Shown here piece after piece: positions 37,791 through 46,376 of a stretch of DNA of 64,000 bases. A program made the translations under genes and the position numbers. Below the pieces are notes generated by a model. It had not been told where the DNA came from and did no database searches. It saw nothing but the letters and a program-made list of their open reading frames with translations. Positions within the stretch are counted from its first letter, which is position 1; each line of letters opens with the position of its first letter. Source of the DNA: Acidobacteriota bacterium (lineage in GTDB: Bacteria > Acidobacteriota > Blastocatellia > Pyrinomonadales > Pyrinomonadaceae); contig QHXR01000016.1 of NCBI GenBank assembly GCA_003223025.1, positions 307,160 to 371,159 of the forward strand, given 5' to 3'.

Positions 37791-37822
37791 CGAAAAGCGG
37801 CAAATTTTCTTGCCGCTTTTCG
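37791..37822 (-). terminator. Hairpin between tonB and exbB
   Basis: CGAAAAGCGGCAA and TTGCCGCTTTTCG form a perfect 13-pair stem around ATTTTC. There is no clean U-run on the minus strand, so it more likely pauses transcription or protects mRNA between tonB and exbB than fully terminating. Confidence 0.7.
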
Positions 37823-37837
37823 ATACGGTCCCGCGGT

Positions 37838-38641
37838 TTACGGAACGAAATTATAAGTGATCACACCGGACACTTTTACTGCCTGTCCGGAGAGCTGCGT
37901 CGGGCTGAACCGTGCACCGCGAGCAGCTTGTACGGCCGCGGCACGAAGCAGCGGATGACCGCTGACGGCACTGGCAGAAACAACACTACCGCTCTCATCG
38001 ATCAAAACCTGAACTGTCACTGCACCGCTCGCACGTACAGCTCTTGCTGCCGGGGGATACGGAGGCTTCGGAAGGCTGGTCGCCTTACCGTTGAGCACAC
38101 CACCCGATATTTGCTTCGGCACTTTCTTAACAGGCGGTGGTGGGGGCGGCGGAGCTCCACCTGTGTCAGCGTCGCCGCCGCCACCGGTCGCACCACTGTC
38201 GCTTCCAGTTCCGCCGGAATTAACCGGCCCACGATAGTCAGGGGGCGGAGCATTAGCGGCGCTAAAGTTCACATCACCCTTGACCGTGTATTTGTTCGGA
38301 TCGCGCGGGGGGATCAAATTTTTCTCGACACTCGGCTTGTCCGGGATCTTCGGCGGAGTCTCGTTCATTGTCGCGATGATCTCTTTACGAACATCGACGT
38401 TCGGATCCTTCTGTGGGGCTTTCTCAGGTTCCGGTTCGGGCGCCTCTTCGATCACCGGCGGTGCAACGAGTGTTTCAAGCGAAAGGTCGTCGCCACCCAT
38501 GCCGTAATCTTTGGCAAACAAACTGTAAAGCCAGGCACTCATCAGGATGGTCACCACCACGATGAACGTCGTCAGAAGAAAGCCGGTCCGCTTTGTATCT
38601 TCCGCCGCATGACTTTTTGATTCTACAAGTTGATCTAACAT
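37838..38641 (-). CDS. TonB family energy transducer
   Basis: A 267-residue TonB-like protein from the ATG at 38641, chosen because GGGAGG precedes it by seven bases; the frame stays open 13 codons further upstream. One membrane span (about 21-42, FLLTTFIVVVTILMSAWLYS) near the N-terminus, a Pro/Glu-rich periplasmic region (VIEEAPEPEPEKAPQK), a Gly-rich stretch, and a C-terminal TonB domain with TVQVLIDESGSVVSASAVSG and HPLLRAAAVQAARGARF. It transmits energy from ExbB/ExbD to outer-membrane receptors. It heads the operon with exbB, two exbD genes and a TPR lipoprotein. Confidence 0.94.
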   Translation of the reverse strand: MLDQLVESKSHAAEDTKRTGFLLTTFIVVVTILMSAWLYSLFAKDYGMGGDDLSLETLVAPPVIEEAPEPEPEKAPQKDPNVDVRKEIIATMNETPPKIPDKPSVEKNLIPPRDPNKYTVKGDVNFSAANAPPPDYRGPVNSGGTGSDSGATGGGGDADTGGAPPPPPPPVKKVPKQISGGVLNGKATSLPKPPYPPAARAVRASGAVTVQVLIDESGSVVSASAVSGHPLLRAAAVQAARGARFSPTQLSGQAVKVSGVITYNFVP

Positions 38642-38996
38642 CTCAATTCCTCCCTTCTTCCGGTGCCAAACGAGAGTCAAGGGTCACGAAACTATTGAGT
38701 TTGATGATAGTTCTCAAACTTCAAGTTGTAATCATTGTACTTAACGCAATGATCCAACTTACTGTGTCTCATTTTTTTTCGCTGGAGTTTGAAGCCTCGG
38801 TTCATTAAGTGCGGGGCAAAAGGAACTTTGCCGGCAATGCATAACAAACTCTACAGACTTCCGCTTCCCTCAAGAAAGTCCAACGGAAAAAAGCAGATAC
38901 AGATATTTAATTGACCAGCAACGTTAAGAATACTAATTTCTTAACTTTCGAAAGTCAAGATTAATCAGGGGAATCGTACGGTAAATTTACAATTAA
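38642..38996. other. Gap between secF and tonB holding the tonB operon promoter
   Basis: About 355 AT-rich bases without a convincing gene. The only feature I can support is a promoter on the minus strand at 38930-38958, which leaves a leader of about 290 bases before the tonB start codon. Confidence 0.5.
38930..38958 (-). promoter_or_regulatory. Candidate promoter of the tonB operon
   Basis: On the minus strand TTGACT (38958-38953) and TAGTAT (38935-38930) are separated by 17 bases. It points to tonB and leaves a long leader, which might carry regulation. Confidence 0.55.
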
Positions 38997-40088
38997 TTAC
39001 CGCGTCACGGGTCGACGGGTAACCGAGCGGCGCGAAGCGGAAGCGATCTTCTCTTTGCTCTGCGAAGATGTGCTCGAATCCTTCATTTTTGCCGCACCAA
39101 GTTTTGCCTGCCACCAGATCGCGATAGGACTCGCGATCGCTATCGTCGAGTACGCTCCAAGCGTAAATCCGACTAGCAATGCAAGCGAGAAACTTCGCAA
39201 TACTTCGCCACCGAAAATAACAAGCGAGAGGACTGACAGCAATACCAATCCGCTCGTGATGACGGTTCGCGATAGAGTCTGGTTGATCGAATCGTTCGTG
39301 ATCTTGAGCAGCGAATCGGTCCGGTTGAGGGCCATGTTTTCGCGAATACGATCGAAAATAACGATCGAGTCATTCACCGAAAATCCGACGATGGTCAGAA
39401 CGGCCGCGATCACTGTAAGGTTTACTTCCCATTGAAAGACGGAGAAGAAAGCCAGGGTCATCAAAACGTCGTGGAACACGGCGATGACCGCACCGGCCGC
39501 GTAGGTCCAGTCGTATCGAAAGGCGATAAAGAGCAGGATCCCGACAAGTCCGAGAAGCGTCGCCGTCACCGCTTGATTTCGCAACTGCGACCCGGCAATA
39601 GCACCGACGGAATCGGTTCCGACTATCTTGTAAGCCGCATCAGTGGAAGTGTCGAGCGTCGAGTCGCCCTCGGCCTCCGCACCAAAACTGTCGAGAGCTC
39701 GTTTAACTATCGTTCGACCGCTTTGCACTTGCTCCTGCTGCACCTGTTCCGAAACTGCAGCATCAGATCCTGCGGATTCCAGCAGAGGGATCTTGATCAG
39801 AACTTCGTCGGGCTTATCGGTCGACGCCTGGATAACAGGATCCGACACGCCCGCGTTGTTTAGAGCTCCGCGGATCTCGTCATCCGAAGGTCGTTGTCTG
39901 AACTTCGCTGTCACGACAGTTCCGCCGCGGAAATCGACGCCAAGATTGAAAGCTTCGGTGCCGCCCGGCGTGTACTGCCGGCTGAGAGCAGAGACGAGTC
40001 CGGCAAGCATGATAACTATCGAGACGGCGATGAACGCCTTGCGCTTACCGAGCCAGTCAATATGTATGTTCTGAAATAGGTTTAACAT
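38997..40088 (-). CDS. secF: Protein translocase subunit SecF
   Basis: A 363-residue SecF, the inner-membrane partner of SecD that uses proton flow to pull proteins out of the Sec channel. Diagnostic are the first span and FNLGVDFRGGTVVTAKFRQR after it, and the cluster FSVNDSIVIFDRIRENMALN in the fourth span. Six spans are consistent with the family. The end is Ser/Arg/Thr-rich. It follows the secD gene on the same strand by 42 bases. Confidence 0.96.
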   Translation of the reverse strand: MLNLFQNIHIDWLGKRKAFIAVSIVIMLAGLVSALSRQYTPGGTEAFNLGVDFRGGTVVTAKFRQRPSDDEIRGALNNAGVSDPVIQASTDKPDEVLIKIPLLESAGSDAAVSEQVQQEQVQSGRTIVKRALDSFGAEAEGDSTLDTSTDAAYKIVGTDSVGAIAGSQLRNQAVTATLLGLVGILLFIAFRYDWTYAAGAVIAVFHDVLMTLAFFSVFQWEVNLTVIAAVLTIVGFSVNDSIVIFDRIRENMALNRTDSLLKITNDSINQTLSRTVITSGLVLLSVLSLVIFGGEVLRSFSLALLVGFTLGAYSTIAIASPIAIWWQAKLGAAKMKDSSTSSQSKEKIASASRRSVTRRPVTR

Positions 40089-40130
40089 CTCTTACAACAA
40101 TTCCGCGGTCCGATCACCGCTCACTTACTT

Positions 40131-41834
40131 TTAGATACTCAGCTTCTGCATGTTCGGACGCAGACTCAATTCCCACTTGAAGATCGTTCTCGACACAAAG
40201 ACTGCGGTGAACAGATTTATCAAGAGTCCGAGGATAAGTGTCACTGCAAATCCCTTGATCGGGCCTGAGCCGGTGATATAAAGGATCAGCGACGAAATGA
40301 TCGTCGTTACGTGGGTGTCGATGATCGTCACGAATGCGCGATCAAATCCGATCGAGATCGATTTAGGAACATCGATTCCGAGTCGCAATTCCTCTCGAAT
40401 GCGTTCGAAGATCAGAACGTTCGAGTCGACCGCCATACCGATACCCAAAATAAGACCGGCGATTCCCGGAAGAGTCAGCGTGGATCCGAACAGAACGAGC
40501 GCCGCCATCGTCAGCAGCATGTTCAGTATCAGAGCAACAACTGCGTTAACACCGGATCCGCGGTAATAGCCGAGCATGAACAACACAACGAGAATGAGTC
40601 CGCCGATCGATGCTGCAACACCTGCTCTGATCGAATCAGCTCCAAGGCTCGGACCTACAGTTCGCTCTTCCTGATATTCGATCGCGGCCGGCAACGCACC
40701 GGATTTGAGCGTCAATGCCAGGTCGTCTGCTGTCTCTTTAGAAAAAGTTCCCGAGATCTCACCCGAATCAAAGATCTGCGATTTGATCTAAGCGGCTGAC
40801 TTCACTTCCTCATTCAGCACGACCGCCATGTAATTTCCAATATTCTTTCCGGTCCAGTCACCGAACTTCTGCGCACCGGTCGGCTTAAATGAGAATGAGA
40901 TCTGGTAATCGCTTCCACCGGCTCGTCCCTGAACCGCCGCCGCATCACGCAACTCACTTCCATCGACTACGGCGGGAGCTTCAACAACGACGAACTGCTG
41001 CGGCTTTTTGTCAGCGGGAGTCGGAGCCGTTTTGACCGTTTCGTCACGCTCCACAAAAGGTAGAACTTTCCGCGTGTCGGATTCTTTGCCGCCGATCGAG
41101 GCAAGAGCGGCTTCTTTCGTCGGATATTTTGTCACCGGCGAAGGATTCGGCGGACTGACGATTTTCATCAACTCAAGTCGTGATGTTTCTCCCACGAGAG
41201 CCTTAACACGTTCCGGGTTCTCAACGCCGGGCATCTGGAGAAGAATCTGTCCAGAATCTGCTCTTCCTTGGCGCTGCAGGGTCGGTTCCTTTACACCAAA
41301 TGCATTGATGCGGCTCTCGATGATCTTTAACGCTTGATCCGTCGCCTGCTCTTTCAGTCGAGCCTGCTCTCTCGCGGGGAGCGTCCATGTTATGGAATTT
41401 GCACCCTGAGATTCGATCCAGTATGAGAAATCGATCTTTTTCTTAACCGCTTCGACGATCGCCGGAATCTTCGACGGATCGGAAACGTTGAGGATCACTT
41501 GATAATTGCCGTTCTCGGCAACGTATGAACCATCGGTAACGCCCAGCGGATTTCCTGCGTCGTCCTTCGCTTCGGTACCCGCCAGAAGAGCAGCACTTTC
41601 GTTGTTTGTCGTCAATCGCTTGAGATACTCGTCCGTCTTGACGCGCATCACGAGATGCGAACCGCCTTTCAGATCGAGACCGAGATTAACGTTTTGAGCG
41701 AGGTTGTTCTTGATGCCCTGCCAGGTGAAATCCTGTGCACCGGGTGCATGCCTGGGTCCGAAGACAAGATAAATGCCAACCAAGGTGATGGCGAGGATGA
41801 TCGCCGTTCTGATCCACAATCCGGTGTTCTTCAT
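40131..41834 (-). CDS. secD: Protein translocase subunit SecD, interrupted by an in-frame amber codon
   Basis: A SecD frame of 567 codons read from ATG 41834, but codon 349 (40790-40788) is TAG. Upstream it encodes the first span, NVNLGLDLKGGSHLVMRVKT, the periplasmic P1 region and NYMAVVLNEEVKSAA. Downstream, in the same frame, it continues IKSQIFDSGEISGTFSKETA, LALTLKSGALPAAIEYQEER and TVGPSLGADSI, then five spans with MAVDSNVLIFERIREEL. Homologues have one sense residue at this point (e.g. SAPVIQS). No ATG or clear ribosome-binding site follows the TAG, so the second part has no obvious independent start; the first alternative is TTG at 40715. yajC lies just upstream and secF downstream. 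It could be a sequencing error, a recent mutation, or readthrough. Confidence 0.93.
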
Positions 41835-41836
41835 TA

Positions 41837-42154
41837 CTACTTAATCTCTTCCGCCTTTCTTCCGACAACCGCGCTCTTTCCGATCTCGATAAAAGATTTG
41901 TCTGCGCTGAGGATGACGAAGCTCGTGTCTCTCACTTCCTTAATCTTTCCGATGACGCCACCGTTGGTGACGATCTCATCGTTCATCTTCAGCTGGCCGA
42001 TCATGTCCTGAAGCTGTTGCTTCTGCCGCTTCTGCGGAAGAATCACGAGGAAATAGAAGATGCCGAAGATAAAGACGAACGGAAGGAGCGTCCATATCAA
42101 ACTGCCGCTACCACCTCCGGCAGCGTCTTGAAAAAATAACAGAATTATACTCAT
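41837..42154 (-). CDS. yajC: Preprotein translocase subunit YajC
   Basis: A 105-residue YajC from the ATG at 42154; the frame extends to a TTG seven codons upstream. One membrane span at about residues 22-41 (WTLLPFVFIFGIFYFLVILP) is followed by the family motif QKRQKQQLQDMIGQLKMNDE and VVTNGG-like IVTNGGVIGKI. It associates with SecDF. Its stop is two bases before the secD start, the usual yajC-secD-secF order. Confidence 0.95.
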   Translation of the reverse strand: MSIILLFFQDAAGGGSGSLIWTLLPFVFIFGIFYFLVILPQKRQKQQLQDMIGQLKMNDEIVTNGGVIGKIKEVRDTSFVILSADKSFIEIGKSAVVGRKAEEIK

Positions 42155-42208
42155 CACTTTCTGCGCGGAAAACAAAAACCAAATGATATACCGTACACAA
42201 AGCGTTTT

Positions 42209-43450
42209 TCAAACGCTTGCTTCCTGATTCTCCTGCAATTTGTTTAGAAATTCTCTTCGGAATGCTGAGAACGTGCCGGATGTGATAGATTGCCGCACGC
42301 CGCGCATCGTGTCAAGGAAGAACGCCAGATTGTGATGCGAGATCATCGTCGCGGCCGACATCTCTCCTGCCTGGTAGAGATGACGGAGGTAAGCAAGCGA
42401 GTATCGACGACATACCGAGCATCCGCAATCGGGATCCAACGGGTTTGGATCGTCGGCAAATCTCGCGTTGCGGATGTTGAGTTTTCCTCTCGATGTGAAT
42501 GCACTTCCCGTTCGTCCATTTCGAGTCGGGATCACGCAATCGAACATGTCGACTCCGCGTGCGACTCCTTCGATAAGATCCTCCGGCGTTCCGACTCCCA
42601 TCAAATATCGTGGCGCGTCAGCCGGCATCTGCGGAGCGATATTCTCAAGCACTCCATACATCACGGGCTTTTCTTCGCCGACGCTCAAGCCACCGATCGC
42701 ATAGCCGTCGAACCCGATCTCCACAGTTCGTTCGAGACTTTCTTTTCGAAGTTCGAGATGCGATGCGCCTTGGACGATGCCAAAGAGTGCTTGATGTCCT
42801 GACAGGTCTGGACCGGAAGCAGAAGCGGAAGCGGCAGCGGCTGCGTCAACTTCCAAAGCCGAGCCAGCAACGGGAAGCCCAGCCGCTACCGCTCCCGGTT
42901 CTGACAATTGCAGCTCGTCAAACCTCGCCTTCGATCTCGCCGCCCATCGAGCGGTCAGCTCGAGACTCTTCCGGGCTTCGTCGACGGCGACTTGTCCGGG
43001 CGGACATTCGTCGAACACCATCACGATCTCCGAACCTAGCGCGGCCTGGATTTCCATCGAAACCTCCGGCGACAAAAATCGTGAGCTTCCGTCGATGTGA
43101 GAACGAAACTCAACGCCTTCCTCGGTCAGCTTCCGCAAATCGGTCAAAGAGAAAACTTGGAAGCCACCCGAGTCCGTGAGGATCGAACGGTTCCAGGATG
43201 AGAATTTATGAAGTCCGCCAAGCTTTCGAATTATGTCGGTGCCGGGGCGCAAGAATAGATGATAGGTATTGCCGAGAATTATTCGTGCGTCGAGTTCGCC
43301 TTCGAGCCATTCGAAACGAACTCCTTTAACCGCGCCCTGTGTTCCGACGGGCATGAATACCGGAGTTTCGATTACCGAACGCCGCGTTCTTAAAATACCC
43401 GCGCGCGCTTCTCCGTCGGTCGCGGTGACTTTCCAATCGATCGGTTTCAT
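42209..43450 (-). CDS. tgt: Queuine tRNA-ribosyltransferase with repeat-encoded insertion
   Basis: A 413-residue bacterial TGT, which exchanges guanine 34 for preQ1 in GUN-anticodon tRNAs. Active-site segments are intact: SILTDSGGFQVFSL (catalytic Asp), FGIVQGAS, GGLSVGEEK and DMFDCVIPTRNGRTG (nucleophile region). The zinc site is CGCSVC plus the His in MISHHNLAF. It is about 35 residues longer than usual because residues about 182-215 (SEPGAVAAGLPVAGSALEV plus an Ala/Ser-rich run) are encoded by a palindromic repeat between the RWAARSK helix and QALFGIVQG. The stop overlaps nothing downstream; its start overlaps the end of the MauE/redoxin gene by four bases. Confidence 0.96.
   Translation of the reverse strand: MKPIDWKVTATDGEARAGILRTRRSVIETPVFMPVGTQGAVKGVRFEWLEGELDARIILGNTYHLFLRPGTDIIRKLGGLHKFSSWNRSILTDSGGFQVFSLTDLRKLTEEGVEFRSHIDGSSRFLSPEVSMEIQAALGSEIVMVFDECPPGQVAVDEARKSLELTARWAARSKARFDELQLSEPGAVAAGLPVAGSALEVDAAAAASASASGPDLSGHQALFGIVQGASHLELRKESLERTVEIGFDGYAIGGLSVGEEKPVMYGVLENIAPQMPADAPRYLMGVGTPEDLIEGVARGVDMFDCVIPTRNGRTGSAFTSRGKLNIRNARFADDPNPLDPDCGCSVCRRYSLAYLRHLYQAGEMSAATMISHHNLAFFLDTMRGVRQSITSGTFSAFRREFLNKLQENQEASV
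42806..42905. repeat. Palindromic repeat inserted in frame in tgt
   Basis: The right arm 42882-42905 (GCCGCTACCGCTCCCGGTTC) and the left arm, about 42806-42841 (GTCTGGACCGGAAGCAG...), are imperfect inverted copies. Both share the core of the palindrome at 11922-12017. The insert preserves the tgt frame and codes mostly for Ala, Ser, Gly and Pro. Confidence 0.85.
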
Positions 43451-44913
43451 TTTCGTTTTCCGATGAGGGCCCAGATGGTGGATGCACCAAGAGCAGTTTC
43501 GCTTACGATCGTTCCGGTTTCATCGAGCATCACGGCGGACGGCGTACCAAACATGCCTATCTTCTCGGAGGTTTTGTGCCCGGCGTCGATGAGTATCGGA
43601 GCGTTGAGCTCGAGATCCGCGTGAGCATCTTTGTCGCCGTCCGAGAAGACGATAAGATTCGGATCCTCATCGGATCGAGTCTTATCCCAGGCTCGGAGAT
43701 CGTCCATCATCGCCGTACAGTGCGGGCACGTCGGGCTCCAAAATACTGCGAGCGTTCGCTTGCCACGGAATGCATCAGGCCCGATCGAATTCCCCTTCAT
43801 GTCGTCAAGACGAAATTCCGGCACGGAAGCACCGATCATCGGAGCGCGACCGCTAAGCGCGTTTTCACCGGCGAAATAAACTTCGTTAGAACTAAGATCT
43901 TCCGATCGCAATCGATCCACCAGATCCCGGATCGCAGTATCGCCGGCCGCAGGATGACTTCCTATCGTTCCGTCCGCACGGACGAAGATGGCGGTCGGAG
44001 TCCATCTCGCATGAACCTGCTCCGCAACTTCACGTTTTTCCTGGAGGATGACATCCCCGGAAAAGACTCCGAACTTCGAAGCATTTTCACCGCGCGTACC
44101 GCTGCTGAAGAAAATGAAGTTTACCCGATCGCCAAGCTCAACTTCCCAACGTTCGACCTCAGGTATAAGCGCCTGACATGGATTGCATGTCGGGCTCGCA
44201 AAAAATAAGACGGCGGGGCGACCGTTTGCCAACAAATCGTTCCGGGTGACACGACCACCGGACATGTTCTTCAAATCAAATTCTGGGAACGGCGCTCCGA
44301 TCGGCAAACCGTCGTGCGGACTTCCCGCTTCGCTACGTTCCTGGGAGCCGGTCGAAAAAAGCTCCATCAATTCCAAGCGCCGGAGGATCTCATTCTGAGT
44401 ATCGATAAGCTTGCGGACGTAAAAAAGCCCGACCGCCACCAAAATTATGAGTACGAAAATCAATATAAGCTGCATCAAATTCGAACCGCCGGACGTCAGA
44501 CTCAAACCCTGTCCTTCGCGTCCCTGAGCAACAAGAAACAATGCGAGAAGTGAAAATACAACATTCCTTATCAACGTCTTTACGCTGACCGGCTCGCTGT
44601 GAAGTTGGCCGAAGCAATGACAGTCGGGCGCGTTTCCCTGAGCCATCTGCCATATCATCCCGCCCGTAAAACTAAGCAATAGTAAAAGCGCTCCGATCGC
44701 TCCGACCCACGAAGTCGAGACGAACAAAAAGCAAAAGGCGAAAACGATCTCGGCAAACGGAAGCAGTATCGCCATCGGTTTCGCGAGGTCATCAGGTGCT
44801 CCGAAATCCCGGACTGCTTTCTCCGACCCTTTCAGATCGAGAAACTTTCCTATGGCCGCGAGAGCGAATACTCCAAAAAGCACAAGACGGATGATGAGCA
44901 ACAATTCTTCCAT
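43447..44913 (-). CDS. MauE-like membrane protein fused to two thioredoxin-like domains
   Basis: A 488-residue fusion. Residues 1-165 are a MauE/DoxX-like membrane part with four spans and the DCHCFGQ motif (Cys98, Cys100). A linker span at about 147-165 leads to two redoxin (TlpA/AhpC-TSA-like) domains: the first with active site CNPC (Cys243, Cys246), the second with CPHC (Cys396, Cys399). In the methylamine system MauE helps disulfide formation; here it is probably a general periplasmic thiol-disulfide exchange protein with two catalytic modules and its own electron donor in the membrane. It sits between der and tgt in the minus-strand operon and overlaps tgt by four bases. Confidence 0.88.
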   Translation of the reverse strand: MEELLLIIRLVLFGVFALAAIGKFLDLKGSEKAVRDFGAPDDLAKPMAILLPFAEIVFAFCFLFVSTSWVGAIGALLLLLSFTGGMIWQMAQGNAPDCHCFGQLHSEPVSVKTLIRNVVFSLLALFLVAQGREGQGLSLTSGGSNLMQLILIFVLIILVAVGLFYVRKLIDTQNEILRRLELMELFSTGSQERSEAGSPHDGLPIGAPFPEFDLKNMSGGRVTRNDLLANGRPAVLFFASPTCNPCQALIPEVERWEVELGDRVNFIFFSSGTRGENASKFGVFSGDVILQEKREVAEQVHARWTPTAIFVRADGTIGSHPAAGDTAIRDLVDRLRSEDLSSNEVYFAGENALSGRAPMIGASVPEFRLDDMKGNSIGPDAFRGKRTLAVFWSPTCPHCTAMMDDLRAWDKTRSDEDPNLIVFSDGDKDAHADLELNAPILIDAGHKTSEKIGMFGTPSAVMLDETGTIVSETALGASTIWALIGKRK

Positions 44914-44914
44914 A

Positions 44915-46276
44915 CTATCTTCCGCCCGCCGCCTTTTTCATCTTATGTCGTTCTTTTAATCTGATCGGTGTCGCGAAAAATCCGAACGCCTCGCGCAGAC
45001 GATTTTCGATGTAACGCAGATAAGAAAAGTGTAATCCCGCCTTACTTCCGCCGGATGTGAACAGGACGAATAGCGGCGGCCGCATTCCCCCTTGCGTGAT
45101 GTACTGGACTTTCAATCTCGACACGCCGCCCTTTGCCGTAGCCGGTGCCGTGCCGCCTCTCGGCTGCGAAATACTGTCTTCGAAAAACTTATTCAGCTGC
45201 GATGTCGGGATGCGAATATTTCGTCCGTCATTCGCTTGCTTAACCAGCGGCAGAATCTTCTGCACGCGTTGTCCGGTCAAGGCCGAGATGAACAGAAGCG
45301 GAGCCCATTCGAGGAACTTCATCTCGCGCCGCATGTTCCGCTCGAATTCGTAAACCGTGTTCGTCTCTTTCTCTTCGAGGGCGTCCCATTTGTTCACGAC
45401 GATGATCACGGAGCATCCTGAATCAACCGCGTAACCGCCGATGTTCGCATCGAGATTCGTGACGCCCTCGACAGCATCTATCACGAGAACAGCAACGTCG
45501 GCACGTTCGAGCGCCTTCCTCGCCATGATGACCGACATCTTTTCGGCCATCTCGTTGGTTTTTCCTTTTCGACGAATACCGGCCGTGTCGATAAGCAAGA
45601 ACTTTTGATCATCGACGATCAGATGCGTATCGATGGCGTCGCGTGTCGTGCCCGCGATCGGCGATACGATAACGCGTTCCTCGCCGAGGATCTTGTTGAG
45701 TATCGAAGATTTTCCGACATTCGGCCGACCGATGATCGCGAGCTTGATCTCGCGCGATTCGTCCGGCTCTTCTTCGTCTTCAAAACTTAAAACATCGAAA
45801 ACTTTGTCGAGCAGATCGCCGACCGAAGTGCCGTGCTCGGCTGACAGCGGCGACATCTCGAATCCAAACTGATAGAACTCAGCCGCCTCTTCTTCAACCT
45901 TTCTCGTTTCCGCTTTATTTGCAGCGATGAAGACCGGCTTCCCGATATTTCGAAGATAGAGCGAGATCTCTTCATCGAGCGGCGTCACGCCGGCACGTGC
46001 GTCGACGACCCAGATGATCGCCTGAGAGCTGTCGATCGCGAATCCGGCCTGCTTAAAAATATTCGCCGGAATTATCGCCTCGTCATCCGGAACGATACCG
46101 CCGGTGTCGACGAGCTCGAACCGTCGCGACTTCCATTCCACATCACCGTAGATCCGATCTCGTGTGATCCCGGGTTCGTCGCCGACGATCGATTTGCGCG
46201 ATCCGGTCAGCCGATTGAACAGAGTTGATTTTCCGACATTCGGACGGCCGATGATCGCTACTAAAGGAATTCCCAT
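44915..46276 (-). CDS. der: Ribosome biogenesis GTPase Der (EngA)
   Basis: A 453-residue Der with two GTPase domains in tandem and a C-terminal KH-like domain. First domain: GRPNVGKSTLFNRL and DTGG; second: GRPNVGKSSILNKI, DTAG and NKWD. The C-terminal part has GTAPATAKGG and QGGMRPPLFVLF as in other Der proteins. It is needed for maturation of the 50S subunit. It is the first gene of the operon that continues with the MauE fusion, tgt, yajC, secD and secF; only one base separates it from the next gene. Confidence 0.97.
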   Translation of the reverse strand: MGIPLVAIIGRPNVGKSTLFNRLTGSRKSIVGDEPGITRDRIYGDVEWKSRRFELVDTGGIVPDDEAIIPANIFKQAGFAIDSSQAIIWVVDARAGVTPLDEEISLYLRNIGKPVFIAANKAETRKVEEEAAEFYQFGFEMSPLSAEHGTSVGDLLDKVFDVLSFEDEEEPDESREIKLAIIGRPNVGKSSILNKILGEERVIVSPIAGTTRDAIDTHLIVDDQKFLLIDTAGIRRKGKTNEMAEKMSVIMARKALERADVAVLVIDAVEGVTNLDANIGGYAVDSGCSVIIVVNKWDALEEKETNTVYEFERNMRREMKFLEWAPLLFISALTGQRVQKILPLVKQANDGRNIRIPTSQLNKFFEDSISQPRGGTAPATAKGGVSRLKVQYITQGGMRPPLFVLFTSGGSKAGLHFSYLRYIENRLREAFGFFATPIRLKERHKMKKAAGGR

Positions 46277-46321
46277 TGGTAAGAGAATAGTAAAGACTCG
46301 CCGTTACTGCACGTCAACAAT

Positions 46322-46353
46322 AAAAAGGCCCCGTCGGAATGACGGGGCCAAAA
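46322..46353 (-). terminator. Terminator of the glutamine-rich protein gene
   Basis: GGCCCCGTC (46327-46335) and GACGGGGCC (46341-46349) pair around GGAAT; on the minus strand a run of U follows (46326-46322). It lies between the Gln-rich gene and der. Confidence 0.9.
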
Positions 46354-46376
46354 GGGATTTGAATTAGCACGGATCG

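Noticed and set aside
40131..40715. Separate short gene encoding only the C-terminal half of SecD
   Set aside because: It is in the same frame as the upstream SecD part, its only early start is a TTG inside a conserved SecD segment, and residues between the TAG and that TTG still match SecD. It is better seen as one interrupted gene.
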